Below, one piece after another: positions 53,182-60,379 of a DNA stretch of 64,000 nt. The translations under genes were made by a program, and so were the position numbers. The stretch is from assembly GCF_001598915.1 (NCBI RefSeq), contig NZ_BDAP01000001.1, positions 868,001-932,000 of the forward strand, read 5' to 3'. This stretch comes from Williamsia muralis NBRC 105860. Its GTDB lineage: Bacteria > Actinomycetota > Actinomycetes > Mycobacteriales > Mycobacteriaceae. Position 1 is the first letter of the stretch. Each line of letters opens with the position of its first letter. The notes below the pieces were generated by a model. The model saw only the letters and a list, made by a program, of their open reading frames with translations. It was not told the DNA's origin and did no database searches.

Positions 53182-53256
53182 GCCTCCTTAGCTCAGTGGT
53201 AGAGCACTCGCCTTGTAAGCGAGCGGTCGTCAGTTCAATCCTGACAGGGGGCTCCA
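53182..53256 (+). tRNA. tRNA-Thr (anticodon TGT)
   Basis: A complete cloverleaf: acceptor GCCTCCT pairs with AGGGGGC (one G-U), D stem GCTC/GAGC, anticodon stem CTCGC/GCGAG with loop CTTGTAA giving anticodon TGT (codon ACA), T stem GTCAG/CTGAC with loop TTCAATC. The discriminator is T and CCA is encoded (53254-53256). A terminator hairpin follows two bases later. Confidence 0.95.
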
Positions 53257-53257
53257 C

Positions 53258-53287
53258 CGATGCGGTTGCCCCGACGGGGGCGCATCG
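53258..53287 (+). terminator. Terminator of tRNA-Thr
   Basis: Outer arms CGATGCG and CGCATCG and inner CCCC/GGGG form a long hairpin right after the tRNA. The remaining bases to 53478 hold no gene that I can support. Confidence 0.7.
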
Positions 53288-53478
53288 ACCTCCCGGAGAC
53301 AGGGTAGGGCGACCACCTGAGGACCACCAAAGTCGCCAGATCTCCCGGTCCGACGATGTAGGTGAGAGTGGTCCGGGTCACCCGAAATATGGCTTGTACG
53401 AAGAGGTTTCCCATGGACCATGTCTTCCGCGTCGTGGGCTGAGCTTGCGTCACATATGAAGGCGCCGCGGTTCTGGCC

Positions 53479-54141
53479 TCATCTGCGACGAACCGCTGCG
53501 ACCACCACGTCGTGGAGCTGAACATCTCGCCCGTCGGGCCCGGTCATCGACCGGTGGGTTTCGCGGGCGGTCGAGATCTCCCATTCGGTCGGGTCCAGCT
53601 GGGCAGTGATGTCGGCGGCGCGCACGGAGGCCGACTCTGGCGGCTGACCATCTGTGTCGTGATGGCCGTGGCCGGCATCGTGCGAGGCGGCCCCGCCGTG
53701 GTGGTCGTGGTGGAGGTGCCCGACTATGAACAGCATGCCGCCGGGAGCCACCCAGTCGGCGATGCGGCGATAGAAGTCGAGCTGCGGTATCGCGGGGTGT
53801 GCGTAGTGCGTGGTGACCAGGTCGTAGCGGGCTTCGGGTTCCCACGTGGACAGGTCGGCCTCGACCCATCGCACCTGATCGGCAACTCCCGCCTGCGCCG
53901 CCCTGTCGGCAGCGCGGGCCAGGGCCTCGGCGGCGATGTCGGCGCCCGTCACCTGCCAGCCACGTGTTGCCAGCCACACTGCTTCGGTGCCGCCGCCGCA
54001 TCCCGCGTCGAGGGCGGTCCCGGGCGTCAGGCCCGCGACCTCGTGGGTCAGGTGTGGGTTGGGCGCGCCGGCCGCCATCGCCGTGGCGCGGTCGCCGTGC
54101 CAGATCTCATCCCAGTACTTCTTGTCGAACGAGTGCGTCAT
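53479..54141 (-). CDS. SAM-dependent methyltransferase with a histidine-rich insert
   Basis: A 220-residue class I methyltransferase: YWDEIWHGDRATAMAAGAPN at the start, motif I ALDAGCGGGTEAVWL, VTGADIAAEAL and FYRRIADWVAPGG. After strand 5 there is an insert with nine histidines (GHLHHDHHGG...GHGHHDTDG) that looks like a metal-binding loop. The fold resembles tellurite/thiopurine-type (TehB/TPMT-like) methyltransferases, so a metalloid or thiol substrate is possible. It is divergent from an XRE-cupin regulator with a palindromic operator in between. Confidence 0.85.
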   Translation of the reverse strand: MTHSFDKKYWDEIWHGDRATAMAAGAPNPHLTHEVAGLTPGTALDAGCGGGTEAVWLATRGWQVTGADIAAEALARAADRAAQAGVADQVRWVEADLSTWEPEARYDLVTTHYAHPAIPQLDFYRRIADWVAPGGMLFIVGHLHHDHHGGAASHDAGHGHHDTDGQPPESASVRAADITAQLDPTEWEISTARETHRSMTGPDGRDVQLHDVVVAAVRRR

Positions 54142-54231
54142 TGTGCTCTTTTCTCGGGTTGCCGGCTCCGGCTGCTCGGTGGCACCGGATTGCTTGATGG
54201 TGCGATGGAGACGTTGGAATCGCAAGGTTCG

Positions 54232-54245
54232 TTGCCAAATGGCAA
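54232..54245 (+). promoter_or_regulatory. Palindromic operator of the XRE-cupin gene
   Basis: TTGCCA-AA-TGGCAA is a perfect inverted repeat covering the probable -10 CAAAGT (54243-54248), which ends six bases before ATG 54255. It lies in the divergent gap to the methyltransferase and is the natural binding site for the XRE protein. Confidence 0.6.
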
Positions 54246-54254
54246 AGTGCATGC

Positions 54255-54857
54255 ATGGACGCTTCAACCGATCGCACTCTCGACGCCGTGGGGCCGCGGC
54301 TCAAGCAGCTTCGGCAGCACCGCGACCTCACCCTGATCGATCTCGCAGAGGAGACGGGAATTTCGACGAGCACTCTGTCCAGACTCGAGGCCGGCCTGCG
54401 GCGACCGACACTGGAGCAGCTGTTGCCGCTGGCCCGGGCGTACGGGGTCACGTTGGATGAGCTCGTCGACGCGCCACCGACCGGAGACCCGCGAGTCAAC
54501 ATGCGCCCGATCCCTACAGGCGACGGTTCCACCGTGGTTCCTCTGACCCGCCGGCCAGGGGGCATCCAGGCGTACAAGTTCGTCTTGCCCGCCGGACGCG
54601 ACGACGTCGAACCGGATCTGCGGAGCCACGAGGGTTACGACTGGGCCTTTGTTCTCAACGGACGTCTCCGGCTGATACTCGGCGAGCACGACCTCATCCT
54701 CGAACCCGGAGAGGCTGCCGAGTTCGACACCCGCACCCCGCATTGGTTCGGTGCGACGAGCTCCGGCCCGGTGGAGTTCCTCAGCCTGGTCGGCAAACAG
54801 GGGGAACGTGCGCACGTGCGTGCTGCGCCCAGACGCCAGGAACCCGACCGGGCGTGA
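54255..54857 (+). CDS. XRE-cupin transcriptional regulator
   Basis: A 200-residue protein: helix-turn-helix at residues 14-70 (LKQLRQHRDLTLIDLAEETGISTSTLSRLEAGLRRPTLEQLLPLARAYGV) and a C-terminal cupin barrel (YDWAFVLNGRLRLILGEHDLILEPGEAAEFDTRTPHWF) that senses a small ligand. Metal ligands of the cupin are only partly kept (one His), so it is a binding module. It faces the His-rich methyltransferase across a 14-base palindrome and probably represses both. Confidence 0.9.
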   Translation: MDASTDRTLDAVGPRLKQLRQHRDLTLIDLAEETGISTSTLSRLEAGLRRPTLEQLLPLARAYGVTLDELVDAPPTGDPRVNMRPIPTGDGSTVVPLTRRPGGIQAYKFVLPAGRDDVEPDLRSHEGYDWAFVLNGRLRLILGEHDLILEPGEAAEFDTRTPHWFGATSSGPVEFLSLVGKQGERAHVRAAPRRQEPDRA

Positions 54858-54908
54858 ACAGCCCGTGTGGGCGCTGTGATCCCGACGTCGAGCCGGGTGG
54901 TGCCGCGC

Positions 54909-54955
54909 GTCAACCTGTGTTGACTCCTCGGAGCGAGGTCAACTAAGGTTGACCT
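54909..54955 (+). promoter_or_regulatory. Two equal palindromic operators before the small HTH gene
   Basis: GTCAAC-CTGT-GTTGAC at 54909-54924 and AGGTCAAC-TAAG-GTTGACCT at 54936-54955 share the same core GTCAAC-N4-GTTGAC; their centres are 29 bases apart, nearly three helical turns. The second site contains the likely -10 TAAGGT (54944-54949), seven bases before GTG 54957. This is the layout of a cooperative autorepressor. Confidence 0.65.
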
Positions 54956-54956
54956 T

Positions 54957-55193
54957 GTGGCAGGGAATCGAATCGTGGAGTTGGCCAACGCAATCGACAC
55001 CGACGATCCTGTCTCGGGATTGGCGGCAACGGTCCGCCTGCGAGCAGAACTCGAACGAACCGAGAGTGTCCTGGTGCGCAGGGCGCGTGTCAACGGCGTC
55101 ACCTGGGCGCAGATCGCGACGCTCTTGGGCGTGTCCAAACAGGCGGTTCACAAGAAGTACAGCGCTCGGAGTCTCCTGGGAAGGCGCACATGA
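54957..55193 (+). CDS. Small helix-turn-helix protein (78 aa)
   Basis: A helical N-terminal half (VRLRAELERTESVLVRRARVNG) is followed by a clear helix-turn-helix (VTWAQIATLLGVSKQAVHKKYSA). This type of small DNA-binding protein is frequent in actinobacteria, often in operons with enzymes, with no named family that I can place. Its ATGA-type overlap (55190-55193) with the class C-like hydrolase gene and the twin palindromes in front make it the probable regulator of the cluster. Confidence 0.8.
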   Translation: MAGNRIVELANAIDTDDPVSGLAATVRLRAELERTESVLVRRARVNGVTWAQIATLLGVSKQAVHKKYSARSLLGRRT

Positions 55194-56182
55194 CCGCGAT
55201 GGATGGCGACGCCGCGCTGGGTTCGAACATTCGCCGGCGTCTGGGTGGGCGTCATCCGATCGTGGCGGTGGCTTCGGTTGGTCTCGACGGGCTGTCACTG
55301 GCGACCACGGGGACCACCACCACAGCCGACCTGGAGATCGGCTCGATCTCCAAAGCGCTCACCGGACTGCTGTACGCAGATGCATGCTCGCGCGGAGAAG
55401 TGACACCCGAGACAACGTTGGGAACGCTGCTTCCGTTGCCGGACAAGGAGATCGGTGCGATCACACTCGGATCGCTGAGTACACACCGATCTGGACTGCC
55501 GCGGCTGCCCGCGGGCATGAACCCGCTCCGTCGTACCGTGCAGATGTGGACGCACGGTGCCTCGCCGTACGGTGAGACCCTCGAGGAACTCCTCGCGCAG
55601 GTACGCAGCACGAAGCTGAGGTCGCCGAAGGTGAGATACTCCAATCTCGGGTTTCAGCTACTCGGGCATGCGGTGGCACAGGCCGCCGGCCAGAGTTTTC
55701 AGACGTTGTTGGGTGATCGTCTTACGCGGCCGCTCGGACTCGAGAACACCTACGCCCCATACACACCGGCTGAATTGACCTCGGACGCCGTGGTCGGCCG
55801 AAGCCGGTTCGGCCGGGTTCAGCAGCCCTGGACGGGGGAGGCCATCGCACCCGCGGGCGGCGTCCGTGCGTCCATCGCGGACATGGGTCGCCTCGTCTGC
55901 GCTCTGCTCGACGAATCTTCCCCCGGCATGGCAGCTCTCGACCCGGTTGCCAAGCTGATGGGTCCTGCGCGCATCGGTGCCGGCTGGATGACCCTTGACG
56001 TGAAGGGCCGAAAGATCACCTGGCACAACGGAGCAACGGGCGGATTCGCCAGCTGGATCGGGGTGGACCGTGCCGCCGGGACAGGCCTGGTGATCTTGTC
56101 CGCAACTGCGGCGTCGGTAGACAAGCACGGGTTCGCCTTGCTCCGAGAACTCACCGACGATTCACCGCGTCGCCCGGACTGA
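55190..56182 (+). CDS. Serine hydrolase, class C beta-lactamase fold
   Basis: A 330-residue penicillin-recognising hydrolase: S52-I-S-K55 as the SXXK motif, Y150-S-N as the YXN motif, and H279-N-G in place of KTG, the pattern of esterase, peptidase and class C-like members. No signal peptide is visible, so action would be in the cytosol, unlike a true secreted AmpC. Substrates could be D-amino-acid peptides, esters or beta-lactams that enter. It is coupled to the small HTH gene and followed 21 bases later by a LysR gene. Confidence 0.85.
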   Translation: MTAMDGDAALGSNIRRRLGGRHPIVAVASVGLDGLSLATTGTTTTADLEIGSISKALTGLLYADACSRGEVTPETTLGTLLPLPDKEIGAITLGSLSTHRSGLPRLPAGMNPLRRTVQMWTHGASPYGETLEELLAQVRSTKLRSPKVRYSNLGFQLLGHAVAQAAGQSFQTLLGDRLTRPLGLENTYAPYTPAELTSDAVVGRSRFGRVQQPWTGEAIAPAGGVRASIADMGRLVCALLDESSPGMAALDPVAKLMGPARIGAGWMTLDVKGRKITWHNGATGGFASWIGVDRAAGTGLVILSATAASVDKHGFALLRELTDDSPRRPD

Positions 56183-56203
56183 TCAACGTGTCACAGTGGT
56201 GAC

Positions 56204-57073
56204 GTGGATCTTGTCAGGCATCTCAGGTTCTTTGTCGCCGTCGCCGAGGAGGGTCATTTCGGGCACGCTGCCGCGCGCCTGCAGATGACCCAGCCTCCCG
56301 TGTCGCAGGGCCTGCGTCGCCTGGAGAAGGAACTCGGGGTGGAGCTGATCCGCCGGAGCACCCAGGGCGCCGAGCTGACCAGCGCGGGCCGGGATCTGCT
56401 GCCGCGGGCGCGTGTCCTGGTTGATGACGCCGAACGGTTCGTCGGCGAGGCCCGTCGACTTCGGGGGCACCACGATGTCCTGAGATGCGGGTTGCCGAGC
56501 GACCTCGACCCTGCGATCGCGGCCGCGTGCGCTGTCTCCCTCAGCCGCCTGCGCCCCGACCATCACTTCCGGATGACCACCGCGTCCATCATCGACCTCG
56601 TCAAGGATGTCCGCGCCGGTCTCCTCGATTGCGCAGTGGTGGAACACCCGTCCGTGGTCGAAGGTCTTGATGCGGGACCGGCCGCCCGGATACCCCGCTC
56701 CTTTCTGGTGCCCGCGGATCACCCGGTGGCCAAGGCAAAGAAACCGACGGTGCGGATGCTCGACGGGCTGGCCTGTGCCCATGCGCCGCGGGCCACCAAC
56801 CCACCGGCCTTCGACCTGCTGATCGACACGCTGCACGTGCGCGGTCTCGATCCGGTTGTGCTGCCCACGCATTCGGCAGGTGAACTGGTGGCAGCAGTTG
56901 CCTGTGGGGAGGCCTTCGCTCTGGCAACGGGTACCGCACAGGTCCGCGGCGTCAAGCGCGTGGCGATGATCCCGGACGACGTGGCGTTGCGCCTGCGTAC
57001 AGTTCGCCGGCCGGGCACGGCCCAGCCCGCGGTCGACGCAATCGAATCGGCTCTCTGGAAGCTCGCGCGGTGA
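56204..57073 (+). CDS. LysR family transcriptional regulator
   Basis: A 289-residue LysR protein: N-terminal winged helix (RHLRFFVAVAEEGHFGHAAARLQMTQPPVSQGLRRLEKELG) and a periplasmic-binding-like effector domain from about residue 90. GTG 56204 is the start; CACAGT at 56192-56197 ends six bases earlier. It overlaps the following class A-like gene by four bases (GTGA). Gene pairs of LysR and beta-lactamase are classical (AmpR-AmpC), but here the regulator is co-directional, not divergent. Confidence 0.9.
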   Translation: MDLVRHLRFFVAVAEEGHFGHAAARLQMTQPPVSQGLRRLEKELGVELIRRSTQGAELTSAGRDLLPRARVLVDDAERFVGEARRLRGHHDVLRCGLPSDLDPAIAAACAVSLSRLRPDHHFRMTTASIIDLVKDVRAGLLDCAVVEHPSVVEGLDAGPAARIPRSFLVPADHPVAKAKKPTVRMLDGLACAHAPRATNPPAFDLLIDTLHVRGLDPVVLPTHSAGELVAAVACGEAFALATGTAQVRGVKRVAMIPDDVALRLRTVRRPGTAQPAVDAIESALWKLAR

Positions 57074-57981
57074 GCGGACCGGCTCAGGATGCGGACGCGT
57101 CGAGGCAGATGACCGAGGTCTTCGCTGATGCCGGATGCGCCGGATGGGTACATGCCAGGACGATCGGCCGGGGGGTCGAACGGGAATTCGGCTGGGCGGC
57201 AGATGATCCCGTCGTGATGGCATCGGTCTACAAGCTGCCGCTCCTGCTTGCGATGTGTGACCTGGCTGAGATCGGGCAGATCGACCTGACTGCCACGGTG
57301 ATTGTCGACCCGGCGGATTGGGCGGTGGGGCCCACGGGTATCGCGACGTTGCACGACCCGGTGACATTGAGCTGGCGTGATCTGGCCGTACAGATGATGG
57401 TGATCTCCGACAATGCGGCAGCCGACGTGATCCTCGACCGGGTGGGACTACCGCGGGTGCAGGACAAACTCGATGCGCTCGGCCTGACCGAGACCAGAGT
57501 GGTCGGTGGCATGGCAGAACTGCAACAACAATTGGTCCGGGAAACGGGCACCGACACTGTGGTGGAGGCGTTCTCGGTGCTCGCCGACGCAGACCGGACG
57601 ATGACCGTCACGGCCTACGACCCGGCGCTTGCCAGCGCGACGACGCCCCGCGACGCCACACGTCTGTTGCAACTCATCTGGACCGATCAGGCGGTGTCGG
57701 CACAGATGAGCGAATTCGTTCGGTCAACGATGCGTAAACAGGCCTGGCAACAACGTCTTTCGTCGGGGTTCCCGTTGGGCGTGGCAACCATCGCGGGTAA
57801 GACCGGCACACTCGGCGCCATCCGCAACGAGATCGCTGTTGTCGAATATCCCGGCGAACACCCGATCGCGGTTGCCGTCTTCACGCTGGCAGCCAGAGCC
57901 GAACTGTCGCTGCCGACGGTGGAGGCAGCCGTCGGGCGAGCTGCGCGAATCGCGGTCACAGCAGTGCGGAGCCCGCTCTGA
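57070..57981 (+). CDS. Serine hydrolase, class A beta-lactamase fold
   Basis: A 303-residue protein with S52-V-Y-K55 (SXXK), S113-D-N115 (SDN) and K244-T-G246 (KTG), the three class A motifs. The omega-loop glutamate motif EXXXN is missing: the region before SATTPRDATRLL reads VTAYDPALA. Without that glutamate deacylation should be slow, so it may bind penicillin or act as an esterase/peptidase instead of a lactamase. No signal peptide is visible. It is coupled to the LysR gene. Confidence 0.85.
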   Translation: MSGPAQDADASRQMTEVFADAGCAGWVHARTIGRGVEREFGWAADDPVVMASVYKLPLLLAMCDLAEIGQIDLTATVIVDPADWAVGPTGIATLHDPVTLSWRDLAVQMMVISDNAAADVILDRVGLPRVQDKLDALGLTETRVVGGMAELQQQLVRETGTDTVVEAFSVLADADRTMTVTAYDPALASATTPRDATRLLQLIWTDQAVSAQMSEFVRSTMRKQAWQQRLSSGFPLGVATIAGKTGTLGAIRNEIAVVEYPGEHPIAVAVFTLAARAELSLPTVEAAVGRAARIAVTAVRSPL

Positions 57982-58010
57982 CACGGTGATCGTCACGGCT
58001 TCTGCCACGC

Positions 58011-58031
58011 CCGATAGCGATTCGCTATCGG
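58011..58031 (+). promoter_or_regulatory. Palindrome before the penicillin-binding protein gene
   Basis: Arms CCGATAGCGA and TCGCTATCGG are perfect complements around one base. It lies 30 bases after the class A-like gene and 55 bases before the penicillin-binding protein start. The almost absent loop favours a protein-binding site over a terminator. The regulator is unknown. Confidence 0.5.
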
Positions 58032-58085
58032 CTGCGGAGGCGATGCGACATTGCCGGGCCGCGGCCCGCCTGCTTGAGTCGGGGC

Positions 58086-59882
58086 GTGGACGAAAAACAC
58101 CGGTCGCCCTACTTGCGTCGAATCATTCCGTTGATCCTGTGTGCTCTTGTCGGTTCGAGCTGTTCATGGCTGAGTGACGACCCCGAAGACACCTTTGGCG
58201 ATTTCGCCTCAGCCCTCAGTGGGCGGCACGTCGACGACGCCGCCGAACTGACCACCGATCCTGCCGCGGCAGCCACGGCGATCAACGACATGTTCGAGGG
58301 GCTCGGCGATGGGGCGGAGGTGGTGGTCAGCGCGGACGACGTGGAGTCCGATGGGGGCGACGGGCGCCTGACCATGGCATGGAACTTCGGTCCGGGGAAG
58401 GATCTTCGGTACGAGACAAGCGGCAGGACAGTCGAATCCGATGGCGACCGGAAGCTGGTCTGGGATCCGACGCTGCTGCACGACAACCTGCTTCCCGGTT
58501 CGACATTCCGGTATTCGGACGACAAAGATCTGATGACACCGGTGGTGGACCGCAGTGGAGCGGCGCTCCTCGAGTGGCAGACGGTCGGAGTGATCACGGT
58601 GCGGCGCGATGCCGTTGATGCAGCATCGACCGCGTTGGCCAGGGCGCTGCGCCGGTTCGATGCGTCCATCACTGAGATGTCGATCCGAACGGCTGCGGAG
58701 CAGCAGCAGGGCGATGCCGTCACCGTCATCACGCTCCGGGAAGATGACGTCGAGGCCGTTCGTGCGCAGCTCGAACCGATCGAGGGCGTCACGATCGTGG
58801 TCCAGGGAAAGTTGTTGACCACCGACCGCGCCTTGCGGTCACCGGTTCTGGGCGACATCGAACGCACCTGGAACGACGTGATCACCGACCGCGCCGGATG
58901 GTCGGTGTCGTTGGTGGATGCCGAGGGCAACGCCATCGATCAGCTCACGGCGGTGCCACCCCGAGCGTCCGAGCCGCTACAGCTGTCCATCGATCGACGT
59001 CTGCAGCTGCTCGCGCAACGGGCTGTGGCCACCCGATCCGAACCGACTGCGCTGGTGGCCATTTCGACAAACGCCGGAGGAATTCTCGCGGTCGCACAGA
59101 ACGCCGCGGCGGATCGGGAAGGCGCGATCGCGCTCAGCGGACTGTATCCACCGGGTTCGACGTTCAAGACGGTGACCACGGCGGCAGCGTTGTCCGAGGG
59201 AATCGCGACACCGCAGACACCGCTGCCGTGCCCGGGACGGGCCACCATCGAAGGCCGGACCATTCCGAACGAGGACGACTTCGATCTCGGGACGGTGCCC
59301 TTGACCACTGCATTCGCCCGGTCCTGCAACACCACCATGGCGGGGCTCTCGAATCGCCTCGGGGCCGACGCGCTCCCGGCAACCGCCACCCGGTTCGGCA
59401 TCGGCGTGGACTTCGTGGTCCCTGGGATCACCACGGTCACCGGCACGGTGCCACGTGCCGACAGCGCTGCTCTGCGGGTGGAGAACGGTATCGGTCAGGG
59501 CAAGGTCACCGCCTCGCCGTTCGGCATGGCGGTCGCCGAAGCGAGTCTCGGACATGGATCGATGGTTCTTCCGACCCTCATCTCCGGTCGATCGACAACG
59601 GCCAGCGTGAAGCCGGAGCCACTGGATCCCGAGGTTGTCGAAGCCTTACGGGCGATGATGCGCCAGACCGTGGCGACGGGTACTGCCTCCGAGCTCAGCG
59701 ACATCGACGGGTTGGGGGGCAAGACCGGTACCGCGGAGTACGGCGACAACACCCGTTCTCACGGGTGGTTCGCCGGGATCGTCGGCGACATCGCCTTTGC
59801 GTCACTTGTTGTCGGTGGGAACAGCTCTGCCCCGGCCGTGGCGGTTGCCGGCGAATTCCTCCGACCTGCGACCGGTCGGTGA
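58086..59882 (+). CDS. Penicillin-binding lipoprotein with transpeptidase domain
   Basis: A 598-residue class B-like penicillin-binding protein. A lipobox (VGSSC, Cys26) follows a short hydrophobic helix, then an NTF2-like domain (about 35-150, MecA N-terminal type), a linker domain, and the transpeptidase domain with S358-T-F-K361, an SCN motif and K546-T-G. The layout matches Rv2864c (a probable penicillin-binding lipoprotein of M. tuberculosis). GTG 58086 is chosen as the first start with a sensible signal peptide. NTF2-like proteins of this type often have low beta-lactam affinity. Confidence 0.88.
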   Translation: MDEKHRSPYLRRIIPLILCALVGSSCSWLSDDPEDTFGDFASALSGRHVDDAAELTTDPAAAATAINDMFEGLGDGAEVVVSADDVESDGGDGRLTMAWNFGPGKDLRYETSGRTVESDGDRKLVWDPTLLHDNLLPGSTFRYSDDKDLMTPVVDRSGAALLEWQTVGVITVRRDAVDAASTALARALRRFDASITEMSIRTAAEQQQGDAVTVITLREDDVEAVRAQLEPIEGVTIVVQGKLLTTDRALRSPVLGDIERTWNDVITDRAGWSVSLVDAEGNAIDQLTAVPPRASEPLQLSIDRRLQLLAQRAVATRSEPTALVAISTNAGGILAVAQNAAADREGAIALSGLYPPGSTFKTVTTAAALSEGIATPQTPLPCPGRATIEGRTIPNEDDFDLGTVPLTTAFARSCNTTMAGLSNRLGADALPATATRFGIGVDFVVPGITTVTGTVPRADSAALRVENGIGQGKVTASPFGMAVAEASLGHGSMVLPTLISGRSTTASVKPEPLDPEVVEALRAMMRQTVATGTASELSDIDGLGGKTGTAEYGDNTRSHGWFAGIVGDIAFASLVVGGNSSAPAVAVAGEFLRPATGR

Positions 59883-59896
59883 CGAACCGACCGGTC

Positions 59897-60310
59897 CTAG
59901 TCCAGGAATCTCGCGCGTACTTCCGGTGAGGGGAGCGGACAGGTGTCAAGCTTTCCGAACACTCGGTACCGGATGGCCGCGAAGCCGTCATAGAGCCGGT
60001 CGCGCACGGGGCGGGGGATCGCCCGGGCGACCTTCAGCCACCGCCAGGGCCGATCGGCATGGGTGATCACACGCAGTGCGGCGTCGGACCGCACCGACAC
60101 GCGCTCGTCCTCCGTGCCCGGGTTTTCCACGTAGACAACCGAATCCACCCCTGCCAGTTCCGGATGCCGTTCGATGACACCGCGCGCGAAGTCACCTTCC
60201 AGGGCAGCGAAACGTAATTCCCCTCGACGGTCGACGCGGAGGAGGAATTGCACTGCGTGGTTACAGAATCCGCAGACCCCGTCGTACAGGACCACTGGCT
60301 GCTCAGGCAT
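59897..60310 (-). CDS. Thiol-disulfide oxidoreductase-like DCC family protein
   Basis: A 137-residue thioredoxin-fold protein with the namesake motif YDGVCGFCNHAVQFLL at the N-terminus (DXXCXXC). The family (YuxK type) has no firm function; some members are fused to lipid desaturases. ATG 60310 is the natural start. It converges on the penicillin-binding protein gene with 14 bases between stops and has no partner of its own. Confidence 0.85.
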   Translation of the reverse strand: MPEQPVVLYDGVCGFCNHAVQFLLRVDRRGELRFAALEGDFARGVIERHPELAGVDSVVYVENPGTEDERVSVRSDAALRVITHADRPWRWLKVARAIPRPVRDRLYDGFAAIRYRVFGKLDTCPLPSPEVRARFLD

Positions 60311-60379
60311 CGAGCCCTCCTTCGAGACGACACAGTCCGGCAGGGTCGACCCTACTGAATCGTCGCCGGGACTCTCGCC

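Noticed and set aside
53172-53182. Functional link between ThrE and tRNA-Thr because they adjoin
   Set aside because: The genes are divergent with eight bases between them and I see no shared regulatory element or T-box; adjacency alone is weak evidence.
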